A DNA stretch of 64,000 bases. Origin: Gonapodya sp. JEL0774. Taxonomy: Eukaryota > Monoblepharomycota > Monoblepharidomycetes > Monoblepharidales > Gonapodyaceae. The translations under genes and the position numbers were made by a program. A model generated the notes under the pieces. It saw nothing but the letters and a program-made list of their open reading frames with translations. It did not search any database and was not told the DNA's origin. Location: assembly GCA_027604505.1 (NCBI GenBank), contig JADIIX010000006.1:5746-69745 (forward strand). Direction: 5' to 3'. Below, piece by piece: positions 49,313-62,394 of the stretch (the stretch's first letter is position 1; every line of letters begins with the position of its first letter).

Positions 49313-51215
49313 ATGATTATTTGCTACCCTTTTCACCATTCTTCCCTCCTAATTCCTCAGCGGTCGGCCCACACCCTCCCCAACGAGCCGAAACTCCTTC
49401 CGTGCCCATCTTCTTCCCGTAGTATACGCGCCTCTCGGACAATTCTCTCTGCCCTCCACCTCACCTGTCCAGCCATAGTCCCCCCCCACACAATCGCAGC
49501 TTTGACGAGAAACCCACCAGACTCCCAAGCACGCCCCGCAGTTTTCTTAAGCGTGGATTTGGAGGCACATGATGTCCGGCAGGATAGAGTGATTGAAATG
49601 GGGTGGTCAGTATATAATGGGGAACCGGATCGTCAGGGTGACGAGAACGGAGGGCGAATTACCACCTGCCACGCTGTGATCCGAGAGCATGCTCATCGGC
49701 GAAACGGCAAGTGGGTGCGCGATGCCATGGGAGAGTTTCACTATGGCGAAGCCTCGCGCATTGACCGGAGTGAAGCGGATGGGTGGTATACGCACCCCGA
49801 CCATCTCCCTCATGTTGCCCCCGACGAACTACAGAAGTGGAGAGAGAGGGGTACAATGGTATTAGGGCTCGAAGAAGCGCTGGAAAGGTGTTTGAGAGAT
49901 GTATCGGCGCTCGTTGGGGTGGAGGTTAGTGGGAAGTTGGTTGCTGTGGGCAAGCGGAGTATTGTGGCAACGGTTGGTACTCCAACTGCACTGGAGCAGC
50001 CATCCTCACCTGTCCAATCAACCGCCTCCGCCCTTTCCACATCCCATGGTCTCATCTTCACGGTACCGAATCCAATGTTACTCCGGTCCTGCTTCCTTGT
50101 TGGTGCGGAGCCTCCGGCAGATTTTGCTTTCTTTCGCACCAACGGGATTGACTTACCACAGATTTTAGCCGCTCATCCGGCGTTCACAACGTTTGATTGG
50201 AGGGTAATGAGTGGGTCAGGACTCGGTGGATCTGCTGTCATGAGGACCTTTGGGAGCGACGGCAGTGAGCGGATAGGCCGGGGTGAGGACGACAAGGAGC
50301 GAGGAGACGTGCCGGGTATGGACTTATCGGACCCTCTGCTGGAGTACGATTTGGGCGGCCCGGTATGGTGAGTTGAGATGGGTGCACTTTCCCACATGGA
50401 CCACATCCTAAAATGCGATTTGCTGCTGCGTTTGTATGAAGGTACGATGTAAGTGACCTGTGGCATAGTGTTAAAGGTACCAATTGGGGCAAGAAAGCGA
50501 GTCTCGAAAAGGTAGATATTCTTCGGATTGTAAATTTCTCAATGACTTTAACCCCTCGCAGATCCTCCATTCTCTCTCGATCCCCCCAACTGCTCTCCAC
50601 AACGCCGGTAATGACGCGCACCTCACTCTCGCGGCGTTTTTACGTATGTTGGATGTTGCGCGCGCCGGAATGGCGGCGGAAGGCGAACGATGGGCGGATG
50701 GGTGGCGAGTGGAGTGGAACGACGTTCACGGGGGTGTGGCTGCAGTGGACGAGGCGGAGAAGAACAAGGAGGAAAGGGTGGCAGCAGTAATTGATAGAGA
50801 TAAGGGGCTTATTGTGCAAGAGGACAAGGCTGGGTTGACCCATTTGCCGCCCGCCGAAGCTGTCGCAGCAGAGCTAATTCGGGCGCGGAGGACCCGGTTT
50901 GTGGCTGCTGTAGAAGCTGAAGAGGACTTGAGCCCCGCGGAGCCGTTGTGGCCCAAGCCCGAATGGTGCGCACCAGAGGGGACGGTGACTGGGTGGGATG
51001 CACCGTGGCCAGCTGCAGAAGAGGTTGAAACGGAAGAGGCTTCGAGGAGCGGCAGTGGTTGGGACCAGGAGGTGACGAATGATTGGGCGAGTGGGTGGCA
51101 GGTACGAGGAGAGGTGCAACCGATGGTTAAACCTTGGTGGGAAGGGAGAGGTCGAGGAAAAGGTAAAGGGAGTGGCGGGGCGGGGGCGGAATGGGGTGGC
51201 AAACGCTGGCATTAG
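49313..51215 (+). CDS. Gfd2/YDR514C-like DEDD exonuclease-fold protein
   Basis: A fungal protein of the G(fd2)/YDR514C C-terminal type, a ribonuclease-H/DEDD exonuclease-like fold. Three exons. Near residue 80, FLSVDLEAHD provides the Asp-x-Glu of motif I, followed by DRVIEMGWSVYNG and HAVIREHAHRRNGKWVRDA, then EFHYGEAS. The closing motif HNAGNDAHLTLAAFLRM is in exon 3, after the introns at 50372 and about 50516. Between them lies a poorly conserved insertion of about 200 residues. The C-terminus is Trp/Gly/Glu-rich, ending in RGRGKGKGSGGAG, an RG-type RNA-binding tail. The catalytic Asp and Glu of motif I and the Asp of the last motif are present, so activity is possible. The biological role of the family is poorly known. 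Confidence 0.7.
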
Positions 51216-51349
51216 GGCGATTCATTTTTTCTACAATCATAATTTCTGAATTTTCATGACGTAGTTCACTGTCAGTAAGAGTAAGAACATATTATCACTG
51301 GTTTTGAAAGTGTAGTTTGCGGGCCCAGCAATGTTTCACTGTTATTAGA

Positions 51350-52171
51350 ATGAAGTCACCCCATCCCATATCCCCATTTCGGTCTCAGTTTCACATGCCC
51401 CTCCGCCCTGTTCGCCAACTATTCTCTCTTCCGAAAACTTTCGTGACAGCCCATAGAGCGCCGGGATCAACCTTCACACGAATTGGATCTTTCGTTCACG
51501 ATCTCCCCTTCAGTCAAAATCATCGCCTAAGGGCACCTTTGACGATGCTGACAACATCACCCGGAAATTTTCGAAACTCTATGAGAACTGGAGTAATAAA
51601 GTCATCGCTTTCGACTGGGCGCGTCGGAATAAATTCGGAAGCAACCGGGGCAAAAGAAGGGAATGGTGGCAGCGGTGGAAGCGCTTCTGAAAGTAGCAGT
51701 AAGAGTTCTAATGGCGGGGGGCGGAGAGGACCTACGGACGCACCTCGTTTCTCAGGTGAATGGTGGCGGGAGTGGACAGTCGTATTCATCGTATTCGGGA
51801 TCACTGGTTCTTCGAGCGTACAAGTGACGAAGCCAATAGTGAACGCCGTGGTAGGGGAAGGTGACTGTTATTCGTTTTTCGGGGAGTCTACGACTGGGCG
51901 TGTTTTTGAGTCCCTTCCAAACTTCAGGAAATTGGATGGATGGACCGTGGCTGTGGAGATTTGGGTACCTAGTAATGACAATGCCACTCTACTCAATGAT
52001 TCGTAAGTGCCCGGTTTGAGTTTGAGTTCACCGTAGCTGGGATGATTGCTGCTCATGCTCGAATCAGTTTTGGCAGTGGGGACACTCGCTGGTCGAGGTC
52101 CATACTTCAGGAGAGTTGTGCAGAGAATGTGGAGATGGGCGTTGCCAAAGGGACGGAACGGGTCCACCTGA
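51350..52171 (+). CDS. DUF6787-like small membrane protein, probably mitochondrial
   Basis: A small two-helix membrane protein. The start MKSPHPISPFRSQFHMPLRP at 51350 is basic and acid-poor, as in a mitochondrial presequence, and is followed by a Ser/Gly linker. The first membrane segment is WWREWTVVFIVFGITGSSSV with QVTKPIVNAV after it. The next exons (joined near 51930 and at 52068 after a GTAAGT intron) read GNWMDGPWLWRFGYLVMTMP, LYSMILLAVGTLAGRGPYF and RRVVQRMWRWALPKGRNGST, ending at the stop at 52169-52171. This arrangement, ITGS...P, GPW..R...L...P.Y...L...G...G....F, is that of DUF6787 proteins. The family has no known function. Confidence 0.6.
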
Positions 52172-52455
52172 CCTTTCTCATACATATTGAACCAATCCGA
52201 CTATGCCCGCGCGTTTTGGATGCGTGCGGCGATTTGCAAGCGCTTCTTAATGTCACATGTAATACAGAGAACCTAAGAGAAATCATTTATTTATTTGACT
52301 GGATGTCTGAGGGTTCCTCTTCCCAATTGCCGGCGGGTGTTGGTATCGGTCTTCGCAAGCGAAGCCAGGCCGATGTTCAACCACAACGAAGATTGCCATC
52401 TCCCATTCAAATCTGATCACCTTGTGTTTGCCAAATTTTGAAATTGTTATTAAGA
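52172..52455. other. intergenic
   Basis: About 280 bases between the DUF6787-like and RasGEF genes. Nothing recognised beyond likely promoter and 3' end sequence. Confidence 0.35.
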
Positions 52456-55400
52456 CATGGAATCGGGGCATGCGCGAACTGCGAGGTGAGTTGTGGCTTT
52501 TGCGGGACTGAAAGTTAGTGGCATTCTGAACAAATCTTCGTTTCCACTCGCTGGAACCTCTGGCACTACTACTTGCTGGTACTCTGTTTGTAACTGGCTC
52601 TGAAGCAATCGGTCGCATAAGGAAACAGGCGCGGGAGGGATTCAGGAAAACCGACTTCCACTTGTCGAAATCCCAGAGTCCCGACGAGGATCTGAGGATG
52701 TTGACGTGGAACCGTTTCCGTCTATATCACAATCCGCGGCGGCTGTCTCGTCTCCGAACTCCGTCACTCTTGTGCCGGGGCAACCACGCCTCTCTGTCTC
52801 CCGACCCGCCCGCGCACCTCTCAAAGCCCCAACTGGTCCGCCACCCTTGCCTCCAGGTGGACGCACACGATCTCGTGCGCCGTCAGCTGCATCTGGTTCA
52901 CCCATGGTTCTCCCACAACATGTTATTACGGAAGACCCCACCTCCTCAGCTTACAGTGTTGGTAGCTTTAGCACGATTAGCAGCGAAGGGGACGAAGTCG
53001 AACCTGGGGACTTGTGTGATGTTGGAGCTGAGCACGATGGAGGACGAGAAGACCACGAGCCATTGCACAATGACGAGGAGGACTTACTTGTACCGAGGAT
53101 AGCTATCACCATCCAGCAGCCCTCTTCTGCGTACCCATTCTCTCCTTTGTCTGACACTACTGACTGTGACCAACCAGGTTCTTCCCCTCGTCCTTCCATC
53201 GTCTCCACGGCGTCGTCATTCGCATCCGCGATCGATAACGTCAAAGTATTGGTCCGGAAACGAGCAAGCACAATCAATCAACGGGGAGTGTCAATAGCCA
53301 GTGTATGTAATCCGCCGAAAGCGAAATTCAAGGAGCCGGTTCTCCGGATCGGCTCTCTCTACTTCTCCAAGATTGGCCGTCCGATCCTCGCAGATGGTCT
53401 CGTGGATTTGGACTTACTTTCTATTCTTGATTTGAACCCAGTGGATGGGGAGGTATTTTCTGGGTATCTCACCAACTTCCAAGAAGACGGTAATACACCT
53501 TCGGGAACCTCTTCGGTTGAAGACGACCATGTACAGATTGCTCGTTTTACTCTGGGTCACTATGACGAATCCTCAGTTGCACCCGTTGGGATTGTAGATA
53601 CCTCTCTTGTTGATTCGAATATTTCAAAGGTGACGGAGGCAGCAGGAGGAAAGCTGGTTGTAAAGAGTGCGACTCTACCTGGACTCATTTTGCTCTTAAC
53701 TTCGGAGGGCACGCAAACTGATCTTGATTACGTCGTGGATTTCTTGCGAACGTACCGTTACTTTTCAGATCCCGCAGATGTCGCAAGATTGCTTGTTACA
53801 AGGTATATCGAGTGCTCCGAGGGAATCCACGGGAGGGCACTGGCGCGAGCCGCTACCGCGTCTGTCTCGAGTTTTGGGACGGGGAACACTGTAGTTGCGA
53901 GCAAAGAAACATTGCTTAATATTCGTGCGGACGCAGGAGACCCCAACGCATCCCGCTTGCGACACAGTACGGATTCTTCGAACGCCAGCTTTCCTGGGAA
54001 CGGCCATCATGGCCGGCAGGCATCAAGTGGATCGACTTACGAAGACTTTCCGGCTGGATCTTTACGATGGCGTCGTCCATCGCTGTTATATGGTGGGGCA
54101 TCATCCACGTCACTTCCACTTTCAACGTTGGTTTTGCACAGTGCCGACGGAAAGCGGGACGACGACTGGGATGCATTCATTCAACTCCGTGTGCTCAATG
54201 TTTTCAAAAAGTGGTTAGAGCTGCACCCAGAGGATTTTTTGAGATCCGCAACGCTTGCGGAGATCTTTCTTGCCTTTCTCGAACTTCATGTTGCCAAAGA
54301 TCAAAAAAGAAGCTCATTTGCTGAGTCGCTAAGGAAGCGCTACGTGCAGCGAGTAACTGAAGTTGCCAGTCGCTATAACTTGGTCGCTCAACCAGCAAGT
54401 GACGGAGGAGAACAGATTCAAAGATCTCCATTACCTTTGTCTCTTGTTACCGCACCACCCCGTATCCAATCTCTCACCCTCCCACCTATACAACCCATGT
54501 CTCCATTATCGATGTCGTTCTCAGCAGCATCTGGAGAAACCTCAACTTCGGCGGTTTCCAACCTGCAATCTCACAACAAGTCACCTTCCGAGACCTCTGC
54601 CTCTGTATCGCCCACTACCGTATTCGAGAGCCCATCTCAATCTGATGCCATTGAAAAGAAGATTTTCTCTACTAATCGAAATTTCCTACCTCTCACTTTC
54701 CGTTCAATACTCGGGGACCCAATGGAAATGAAGCCTGGACGGTCCGCAAATGGTACTGTTTCTGGGTTTCCAACTTCCCATAGTCTTGCGGACATGGATC
54801 CCGAGGATTTGGCAAAGCAATTGTGCCTGGTAGAGCAGCATCGCTTTGTCCAGGTGAGAACGGAGGAGCTTTTCGCTCAGCGGTGGAATGAGAAGGACAA
54901 GGAGAAGCGCGTAGCAGCTGCTCCTAATCTAACGGAGCTTATTGCATGGGTGAGTTGCAACGTGAAACTAGTTGCGGTAAATCATACAGACCAACTTAAC
55001 GCCATCCTCAGTTCAACCACATTGCCTACGGATTCGCATCTGAAGTATGCCGCACTCCCAAATTGAAACGCCGCGTCTCGTTACTCAAGAGGCTCATATT
55101 CTGCGCCCACAATTGTGTTAAGTTCAACAACTATAACAGTGCGTTTGAGATTGTGGCAGGTTTGAACTTGAGCAGTGTGACCAGGATGCAAAAGACCTGG
55201 GCAGCGTTGCCTAAAAAGTACACGGACGTTTGGTGAGTCTTCGATTGAAATTTGCAAGAATTTGTATCGAGCGGAGATCCCCGCACACCCAGGGCTTCCC
55301 TCAACAAGTTGATCTCGAACGAAGAAAATCATCGCGTATACCGTACATGTATACGTACTCTACGTGACAAACTTGGTCCAGATGCACCCTGCCTCCCATA

Positions 55401-55671
55401 CCTCGGTGTCTTCCTTGCGGATCTTACATTTGCTGAAGACGGTAACCCCACATACCTCACTGACTCGGACAGGGCTGCCGGCGTGGTGAACTTTGCAAAG
55501 TTCGCGCTCGTGAGCAGAATTATCGCGCAGGTTGAGCAATTTCAGAAAGTTTCGTATGACTTCAAACCAGATGAGAAGCTGCAAAAATGGCTTAAGTACG
55601 ATATGGTGGCGTTGGACAGTACAAAACTGTTCGAGGCTAGTAAAACGTCAGAGCCTAAGCAGGTCTCCTGA
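52456..55671 (+). CDS. Ras guanine nucleotide exchange factor (CDC25 family)
   Basis: An activator of Ras-type GTPases at membranes. The main exon runs from about 52649 to about 54952. It has a long Ser/Pro-rich N-terminal half, then the RasGEF N-terminal module (LLTSEGTQTDLDYVVDFLRT, YRYFSDPADVARLL, RVLNVFKKWLELHPEDFL) and the start of the catalytic domain (MDPEDLAKQLCLVEQHRF). Further exons, joined in phase, give FNHIAYGFASEVCRTPKLKR, VSLLKRLIFCAHNCVKFNNY, NSAFEIVAGLNLSSVTRM and, across the GTGAGT intron near 55232, ASLNKLIS followed by PCLPYLGVFLADLTFAEDGN. The catalytic domain is complete. No SH3 domain was seen upstream. The first exon is uncertain; MESGHARTA at 52456 is the best candidate. 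Confidence 0.83.
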
Positions 55672-55802
55672 GTGGACGCTTTCATAGATATATAGGCATT
55701 TTTCGTTTATCAGTCAACTGCCCGCCATGTATATATTCATTTTGCTCCGGCAGATCCCGTAACAGCAAATGCGTGGCTGCCCATGGCTACACATATCGCA
55801 GA

Positions 55803-57263
55803 CTATTTTGAGGGATATTCGTAGAAGCCGCGGCCAACCTTCTTGCCTGCAAAGGTTGAATAATGAACGGTCTTCGCGGGCGCCATTTCCACAGGATTTC
55901 CGGCGCAACCCACCTAGCCACCCAGCGTTGACGTAATTTACGAGCAAGGGGCACGGTCTGTACTTGGAGTCCCCGAGCTGAGAGTGGAGCACCCGCATGA
56001 TTGCCAGACAAGTGTCCAGGCCAATAAAATCAGCCAGGGTAAGCGGGCCCATTGGTACATTGGTTCCCAGTTTCATGGTCGTGTCAATGTCTTCTTTCGT
56101 ACCGACACCCTGGCAAAATAAAGGATCGGGGAGAAGGTATTGGTCGCGAGTCTTGGAGTTGCTTCAATACGACAGTGCTGTTCCTGAGCAACATCCTCAC
56201 CTCCATCAGCACATAGCAGGCTTCATTTATATACGGCATCAGAATCCGATTTGCAATGAACCCCGGGTAGTCATTACTCTGTGTAACAATTTTTCCCATT
56301 TCGGCGGCGAGCTGTCGTGTCACCGCCAGTGTATCAGACGAAGTGGCGATGCCTGGGATGATTTCAACGAGCTTCATGACCGGAACTGGGTTCATAAAGT
56401 GCATACCGATAACCTTGTGAGCGACAAGTACGGGTGGTTGAAGTGCAGAATGAGCGTATCAAAAGTGTTTGAGGCACCTCGTTTGGTCTTTTTGTGGAGC
56501 TTGCGATCTTGGTAATAGAGATGGAAGAGGTATTTGACGCTAGGATGACCCCGGCAGGAACTGTTTTGTCTAGATTCTCGAATATTTTAGCCTTGAGGTC
56601 TGGGTTTTCAGTAGCAGCCTATCAACAGAAATTATCGATATGGTTTAGACATTTTCAAAATGTGGCGACTGCAAGACATGGGAGTGAAGAAGCCTTTGCT
56701 CGAAAGAGTCTCCCATTCCGTCGCATTGGAGAGTTGGAGAGTAACAAGTGAGGGCTGGTCCAGCGCTCTGGCGTCCGACTCTTCGACGCACCTCGACAAC
56801 AAAATCAACGTCCGCAAAAGAATCATTTGAAGTTGTTGTTTTTAAACGGCCCATGATGGTGGGGATATCGGTCTCGGCAAGTCGACCTTTCGAAACTTCC
56901 TTAATCAAGAGGCCGTCTAGACATAACAACAAAAAACAGAGGAGTTCAGGACGCTTCACGTTGAGCTCCTTATTACATCGAAAGGATTCGGGGTCTTCCA
57001 GAAATTGCCCTGAGCAAGGACTCACTGATAAATTTCAGACCCCCATCAAGTTGTGATTGCATCGTGTCCATGATCAAAACATCGCGCTTTGCAACTACAG
57101 CACTAACGTAAGCGATGCCAATACCCTAGGAAGCACGATTGTGGAGAGCAAAATCGGAGTTCTGAGATAATCACTTGCAAAGGTGGGAGGTGACGAAACG
57201 CACCATTTGACCAGCACCGACGACTCCTATTTTTTTGATATGGGTCGTAGAGATCGTAGACAT
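55803..57263 (-). CDS. 3-hydroxyacyl-CoA dehydrogenase (HADH-like), mitochondrial or peroxisomal
   Basis: An NAD-dependent dehydrogenase of fatty acid beta-oxidation, oxidising L-3-hydroxyacyl-CoA to 3-ketoacyl-CoA. Many small exons. The start [20 protein letters not shown] (57263) is the Rossmann GxGxxG strand, joined to [20 protein letters not shown]. Later exons give [18 protein letters not shown], with the catalytic His, and [20 protein letters not shown]. The last give [41 protein letters not shown] and [13 protein letters not shown]. An in-frame upstream segment, LPFLRTSRVS before MSTIS, looks like the end of a mitochondrial presequence, so an additional first exon upstream of 57263 is likely. 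All family motifs are present. Confidence 0.85.
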
Positions 57264-57740
57264 GCTAACGCGAGACGTTCTGAGGAACGGAAGCTGTGGA
57301 GATGTTCGAGTATTATCGAGGTAGGAAAAGTGATGGTACAGGACAAAGGTTTTCCGGCAATCGCGAGGATCGTAAAGGCAAAACTATCAAGACACAGTTG
57401 TTGATATCCGCGTCCCATGGTGCTTGGAATCGTCTGGTCTGGCGGAAATCTTCCACAAACTGGCATCTTCATTGGCACAAATATTCACCTTCTGGCCTGA
57501 GATGAAGGCCCTCAGAGGGAGGAGGGAGGGCTGGCCAAGAAACACGGAGCAAGAAACGATTGGGGACATTCAAATTTGTTCTGATTCCGCCAACTGAACT
57601 CTGTCAGAGTAGTTCAGTCCTCTGTTCTGATGGCCGGTGGACATGACATCCCTTGACATGTCATTCATCTCCATACAAACTCAATTACATATAATCTTTG
57701 TGCGCATTAAGTGAGATGGTCAACAAATTTGAACAAACCA

Positions 57741-60700
57741 CTAGCCATCTGAATGGCTTTCCTCATCAAATATATACTGTCGATACCGCTGCTCTTGAAC
57801 GTTCTTATGGAGAACTTTCTTTGTGTGTGGTGCCATTTCATCGTCGTCGACGAAAATCTCAACCTCCCTAGATTTGACCACTCGCTCAACCTCGGTTGTT
57901 CTCTCAAATGGGTCTGGTGCTATCAGAGACTGATGTGGCGTATGCCACGACCCACGAACTGCATTCTCCTCTGCCTGTCGAAGGAGCAATTGCTGCTGTT
58001 TAAACTCCTCCATAAACTCCACTTCACCTTCGTGGTCGTGCTATCGCATTGAATTGTATAGAAGAGATAGGTGAGAAACAAAAATCCCATAGCTGGAACC
58101 ACAACGACTGTCACTCACGTCCTCTTGCTTCCTCAAAACTTCGGCCTGCCTTTCTTTCACAGCTGCTCTCTTCACTTCAGTTACTTCTAGTGCCACCTCC
58201 AGACACTCCCGATCCGGCGTGACTGGCCTGACTTCCTCCTCCTCCAGTTCCACGGCAATCTCCCTCCAAACCTCACCAATCTTGAAGTCAAGATATTTGC
58301 ATACAGAGTGCAATTTAATGCGCTCTGGGGGAGTGAGCAGAGGTGTCGACGACTCGAGCGATTCGAAAGCCAGCTTGGACAAAACAGAATATACTTTCGA
58401 GCAGACATTGGTGGAAAGTTCAGCGATAGCGGCGGGTGAGGCTGCAGCAGTGTCAAAGCCAGGGAACCAGTCGGAAGGCATTTGATCGAGAGAACGGTTC
58501 TTGAGAGACTTAGCAAGTGGGAAGATTTGCAAAGGGCTCATTATAAACACTCGCAAAGTCGGATGCCCGAGCACAACTGCCACAATTTACCTCTTTCTTC
58601 TCCTCAATCGGCCCTCTGTTTCCTTCTCTCATATCCAGCATCCTCTCTTCAGATTCCCAAATCTCCAACAGCATGCTTACGGCTCCCCTTTTGACGTCTC
58701 GTTCTGTTCGCCACTCCAACAAATGTGCCCGTGCTCGAGGATTTTCCAGCAGATCGGAGAGACAGCCAAGGAGAGGTGGCCGGAGATGAGAGTGGATTTC
58801 AATCAGTCGGAGAAGGTCGAACAGCCCTGTGTTTGTAGGAACTAATTGAATGCAAACATTAAAAGAGACCCAACTTCACACTGACCTCCCTGCTCCAAAA
58901 ATGCGACTTCATTCTCCCAGCATCCACAAACCCCCTCCCACACACATCTGACAGCACTCATGATCACGAAATCACGTTTCTTAGGGTCCGGTCCGGTGAA
59001 CGTCAACAGTGTTCTTGCAAAGCGGAGAACATCAGACTGGCCGGCGGCCAGGCGGTATGCGGGGGAGTCGGTACAAAGAAGGGATACAAAGAGGAGAAAC
59101 ACTGCATGGGTGCCCGAATGGAAGGCACTGGTGCCAAGGATGGCTAGAGAAGCACCGTCAGTTTGGTTTAGGAGGTGCACATCCAGCTCTCACCAGCCGC
59201 GACATTCAAGACCCCATCTTCCACCATTTCTCTCCTCAAGACGTCCCCACCTCTTTCGCATAGCGCGACACAAGCCCTACCCCCCGACTCAACAACAATT
59301 CCAGGTGGATCGCCATCCACTACTACTATATCTCGTTCTTTGACGTAACGTAGAAAATCGACCAGCGCCACACCAGTACCCTGTGCGGGAGGAAGGCGAG
59401 ATATCAGGGAGAGAATGCAAAGATGTATAGTGCGAAGATCACGGGGGGTATATGAGAGAGCGTGTGGATCATTTAAGGTGGATAAGTGTGTGAGAAGTGT
59501 GAGGAGGGCTGCAGGGAGGTCGTACTGAAGATCCCAGTACAACGGTCAACACGATGGATTCTTTCGATCCTGGCATTTGGCGAGTCTACCCACCACCCCA
59601 TTCCCACTCAGTTTTCCGACAACACCCAGAAGCCCCCGCACCATTTCCATATCGTCGCGACTGTGCTTGCCCCCGTCCATAGCAGGTTGCATTGCGGCTA
59701 AGCCACCCTCAAAGAGTCCGCCTGTTAATCGTGACGAGCTTCCTGAGAAAATCATAGTTGTAGGCACCGTGGCGCGACGCGGTGCGAAGCGCACGCGTCC
59801 AGATGCATGTGGGTTGGTTGAAACGGAGTTCTCGTCATCTCCAAAGTCTCGCTCTGCGATCATTTCCATTGTGCAATCTTCCTCAGAAATCTCAAGTTTA
59901 TCGACAGCAGCTCCGTTAGCGCTTGCGCCAATCCAAAAACGGGCTCCACACACCGCCCCTGCAACACATGCTCCAAATCCTGTGGCAACCATTCCTAGTA
60001 TGTGAGCACCAGACTCAACAGCAGCAAGCCTAGCAATCAAGGCAATTATGTCGTTGCGGAGGTGGCGCTCTGGTGGACTGAGCTTCACATGACGGGAAAA
60101 GTAGTCCGCCAGGAGATCCCTGATGCCCGCTGCTGGTACTTCGATTGTTTGAGGCGGCTCCGTTGCACTATCAGGGGGATATGGAAGGAGTAGTTGTTGT
60201 GCTACGGCACCCGCCACGGTGACAGTCCCAAGGCTGGTGCTGGTATGGTATGGCACAGCAGCCATAGCATGGAGCGGAAGGGAATCAGAACTATCCAGAA
60301 GGTGCCATAGGATATCTGCGGCAGTTGTCCGAGTAAAAAGAGTGGAGAAACTACAAGTTGGGTGCAAGATGCGGGCAAGAAGGGGAACGACAGGTGTTTC
60401 TAAGATAAGGTACCATTAGTTGAAGTTACTTCCCGCAAGCGTTTCCAGACTCTCACCATTGACAGCTCGAGCGGTGAGTCGTCCGGCAACAATGAGTTTA
60501 TGAATGCATTGGAGAGCAATAGAGAGTAGTTCAGTGTGGCGGGGTGGAACTGCATCGTAGGCACTTGTGTCTGGGGCAACCAGGTATGAAACCAGCTCCA
60601 CGAGTGTGGGAAGCGCCGGGCTTTCGATGATAAGCCGTCATGAGGCGAGAAGAACTAAGTAAAGATTTTTCAAAAAGAAGTACCACTCACCCTTCTCGTC

Positions 60701-62394
60701 CAGCTTCCACCGCCCATCCTCCTTCTTCCTCGTGACTGGGTCCTACCTCCACAAGCAAGGGCCTCTTCCCCATGACCCTCGCTACGACCTGTGCCCGACC
60801 CCTACCTTCATCCCCGGTAAGAGCTGATGTCACGGTATGGACCGTGCGAGGTGCTGGAGGAACGGGCGGGTGGAAGAGTCGATGGAGGGCCAGCAGAGAG
60901 GCGTGGGCCAGCGGCAGGCTCGGAGCCAAGGAGGGAGCGTAAGAGTGAGTGCAAGAGACAAAAGCAAGTGAGGTGAGGGTAGAAATTAATGGTGAAAGGA
61001 GGGTGTCGGGTGATGTGGAAAGTGGGAAGGTTTGGCCAGAGGCTAGAGGTATGGTGGGGATGGTTCTGCAGGAGTTAAACGAGAGTGAACGTGAGCATGC
61101 AGTTGATACGTGCGAGGGTAATACAGCAGCTACAGTAATCTTTGCAATTCTACGATTCTTTTCTTCCGGTTTGCTAACTCATTTCACCCACGAGATTCGT
61201 GCTCGAGTATCTTCGCTCAAATGCAAATTGCATAGAGTGAATATGATCAGTTGCATTGAAATTCAACAGCTGAATTTGTGCCCATTGTTGCAACAAAGCA
61301 GTTCCCTGGGAAGCAACGCAGGTACCAGGACTGACTCACCCACACACTTGCACCAGCAACGCCGCCTGTTCCAAAACTTGCAATAAACCTTCCCGCAGCT
61401 TGACAGGGTCACCTAAGGTCACAACTGTGAGTTGTCGTTTTCTTTCCTCTTCCGGAGTTGGATACGCCGCTTCTCGTATACATTCGAGGACCTCTCCGAG
61501 GCGGGGCGCGTCTTCTAATGGAGGTCGGCCAGGAGTTTTGGCGATTTGGCTTTGCAAAGAGTGGGACGTGGAGAGAGAGGGTGCCTCGAGATAGACGCGG
61601 CGGAGTTTGGCTAGAATTGCAGCGTGTCTATCGTGGAGCAAACAAGTGTGTCGAGCCCGAAAGAGCTGTATAATCTTCGGGAAGTCGATCAAAGGGGGGA
61701 GGGTAGACGAATCGCTGGTGTCCTGGGGCTTGGAGTTGTGAACAGAATTGTTTGGTGGTGATGATTTGCTGATCGCGCCCTGTTGCTCATTTTCGCCACC
61801 CGCATGGTCTTCAGCAGGGTCGTCGCCTTCCACTTGAAACTCATGCAGCGAGACTGGTCGTGACGCAAACGGAGAAGTGACCGAAGACGACATGGATGCT
61901 CGAGACTGACGGGATGAAGGCTGTCGCGTGTTAGCCAGTGCCACAAAGGAGTGGGACCGTCCTGGTGCATACACGTCAGGATGTGACCTGTGCAAGGTTC
62001 CCGGAGCGTGAGGTCTGGTTGGCGACGACGTTTGACCAGTTGCGGGAATTAGAACAGACTCCACGGCACGTTTACGAGGGGCGAGCGACAATTCCCCGCG
62101 AAAAGATGGCATCAGAGATTTTGTGGCATGAGCCCTGTCGTGCTCCACTCGTCCCTTTCCTCCTTTCCCACCCTTCGCAGTTCGTGCGAGTCCACTTTCT
62201 TTAGCCGTGCCGCGTTCATTCCCACCGATTGGCGGAAGAAATGAGGCCGATTTGGATTCGAGATCGGGAGGCTTGCCTGGAGACTTGAATTGCATGTGTG
62301 CGACAGGTGCAGCCGCCGACAACGGCGGCGGCGAGGGCTCTCGGTTCATTCGAGGTCCACCGTCGAGAGCGCTTGGGGCAGCGGCGACAATCAT
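57741..62394 (-). CDS. CFAP69: CFAP69 homologue (cilium- and flagellum-associated armadillo protein)
   Basis: A homologue of CFAP69, an armadillo-type protein of the axoneme region of motile flagella. About ten exons from the start MIVAAAPSALDGG at 62394. The first 190 residues are disordered; then PPLIDFPKIIQLFRARHTC and helical repeats extend over 60900-58840 (for example LSPPERHLRNDIIALIARL, parallel to the LRNDI segment of human CFAP69). The clearest match is near the end (58560-58120): NVCSKVYSVLSKLAFESLES, then IKLHSVCKYLDFKIGEVWRE and EEEVRPVTPDRECLEVALE, matching human CFAP69 almost residue for residue in order and spacing. The C-terminus is a charged coil. The total length of roughly 1100-1200 residues exceeds the 941 of the human protein because of the disordered parts. 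Confidence 0.8.
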
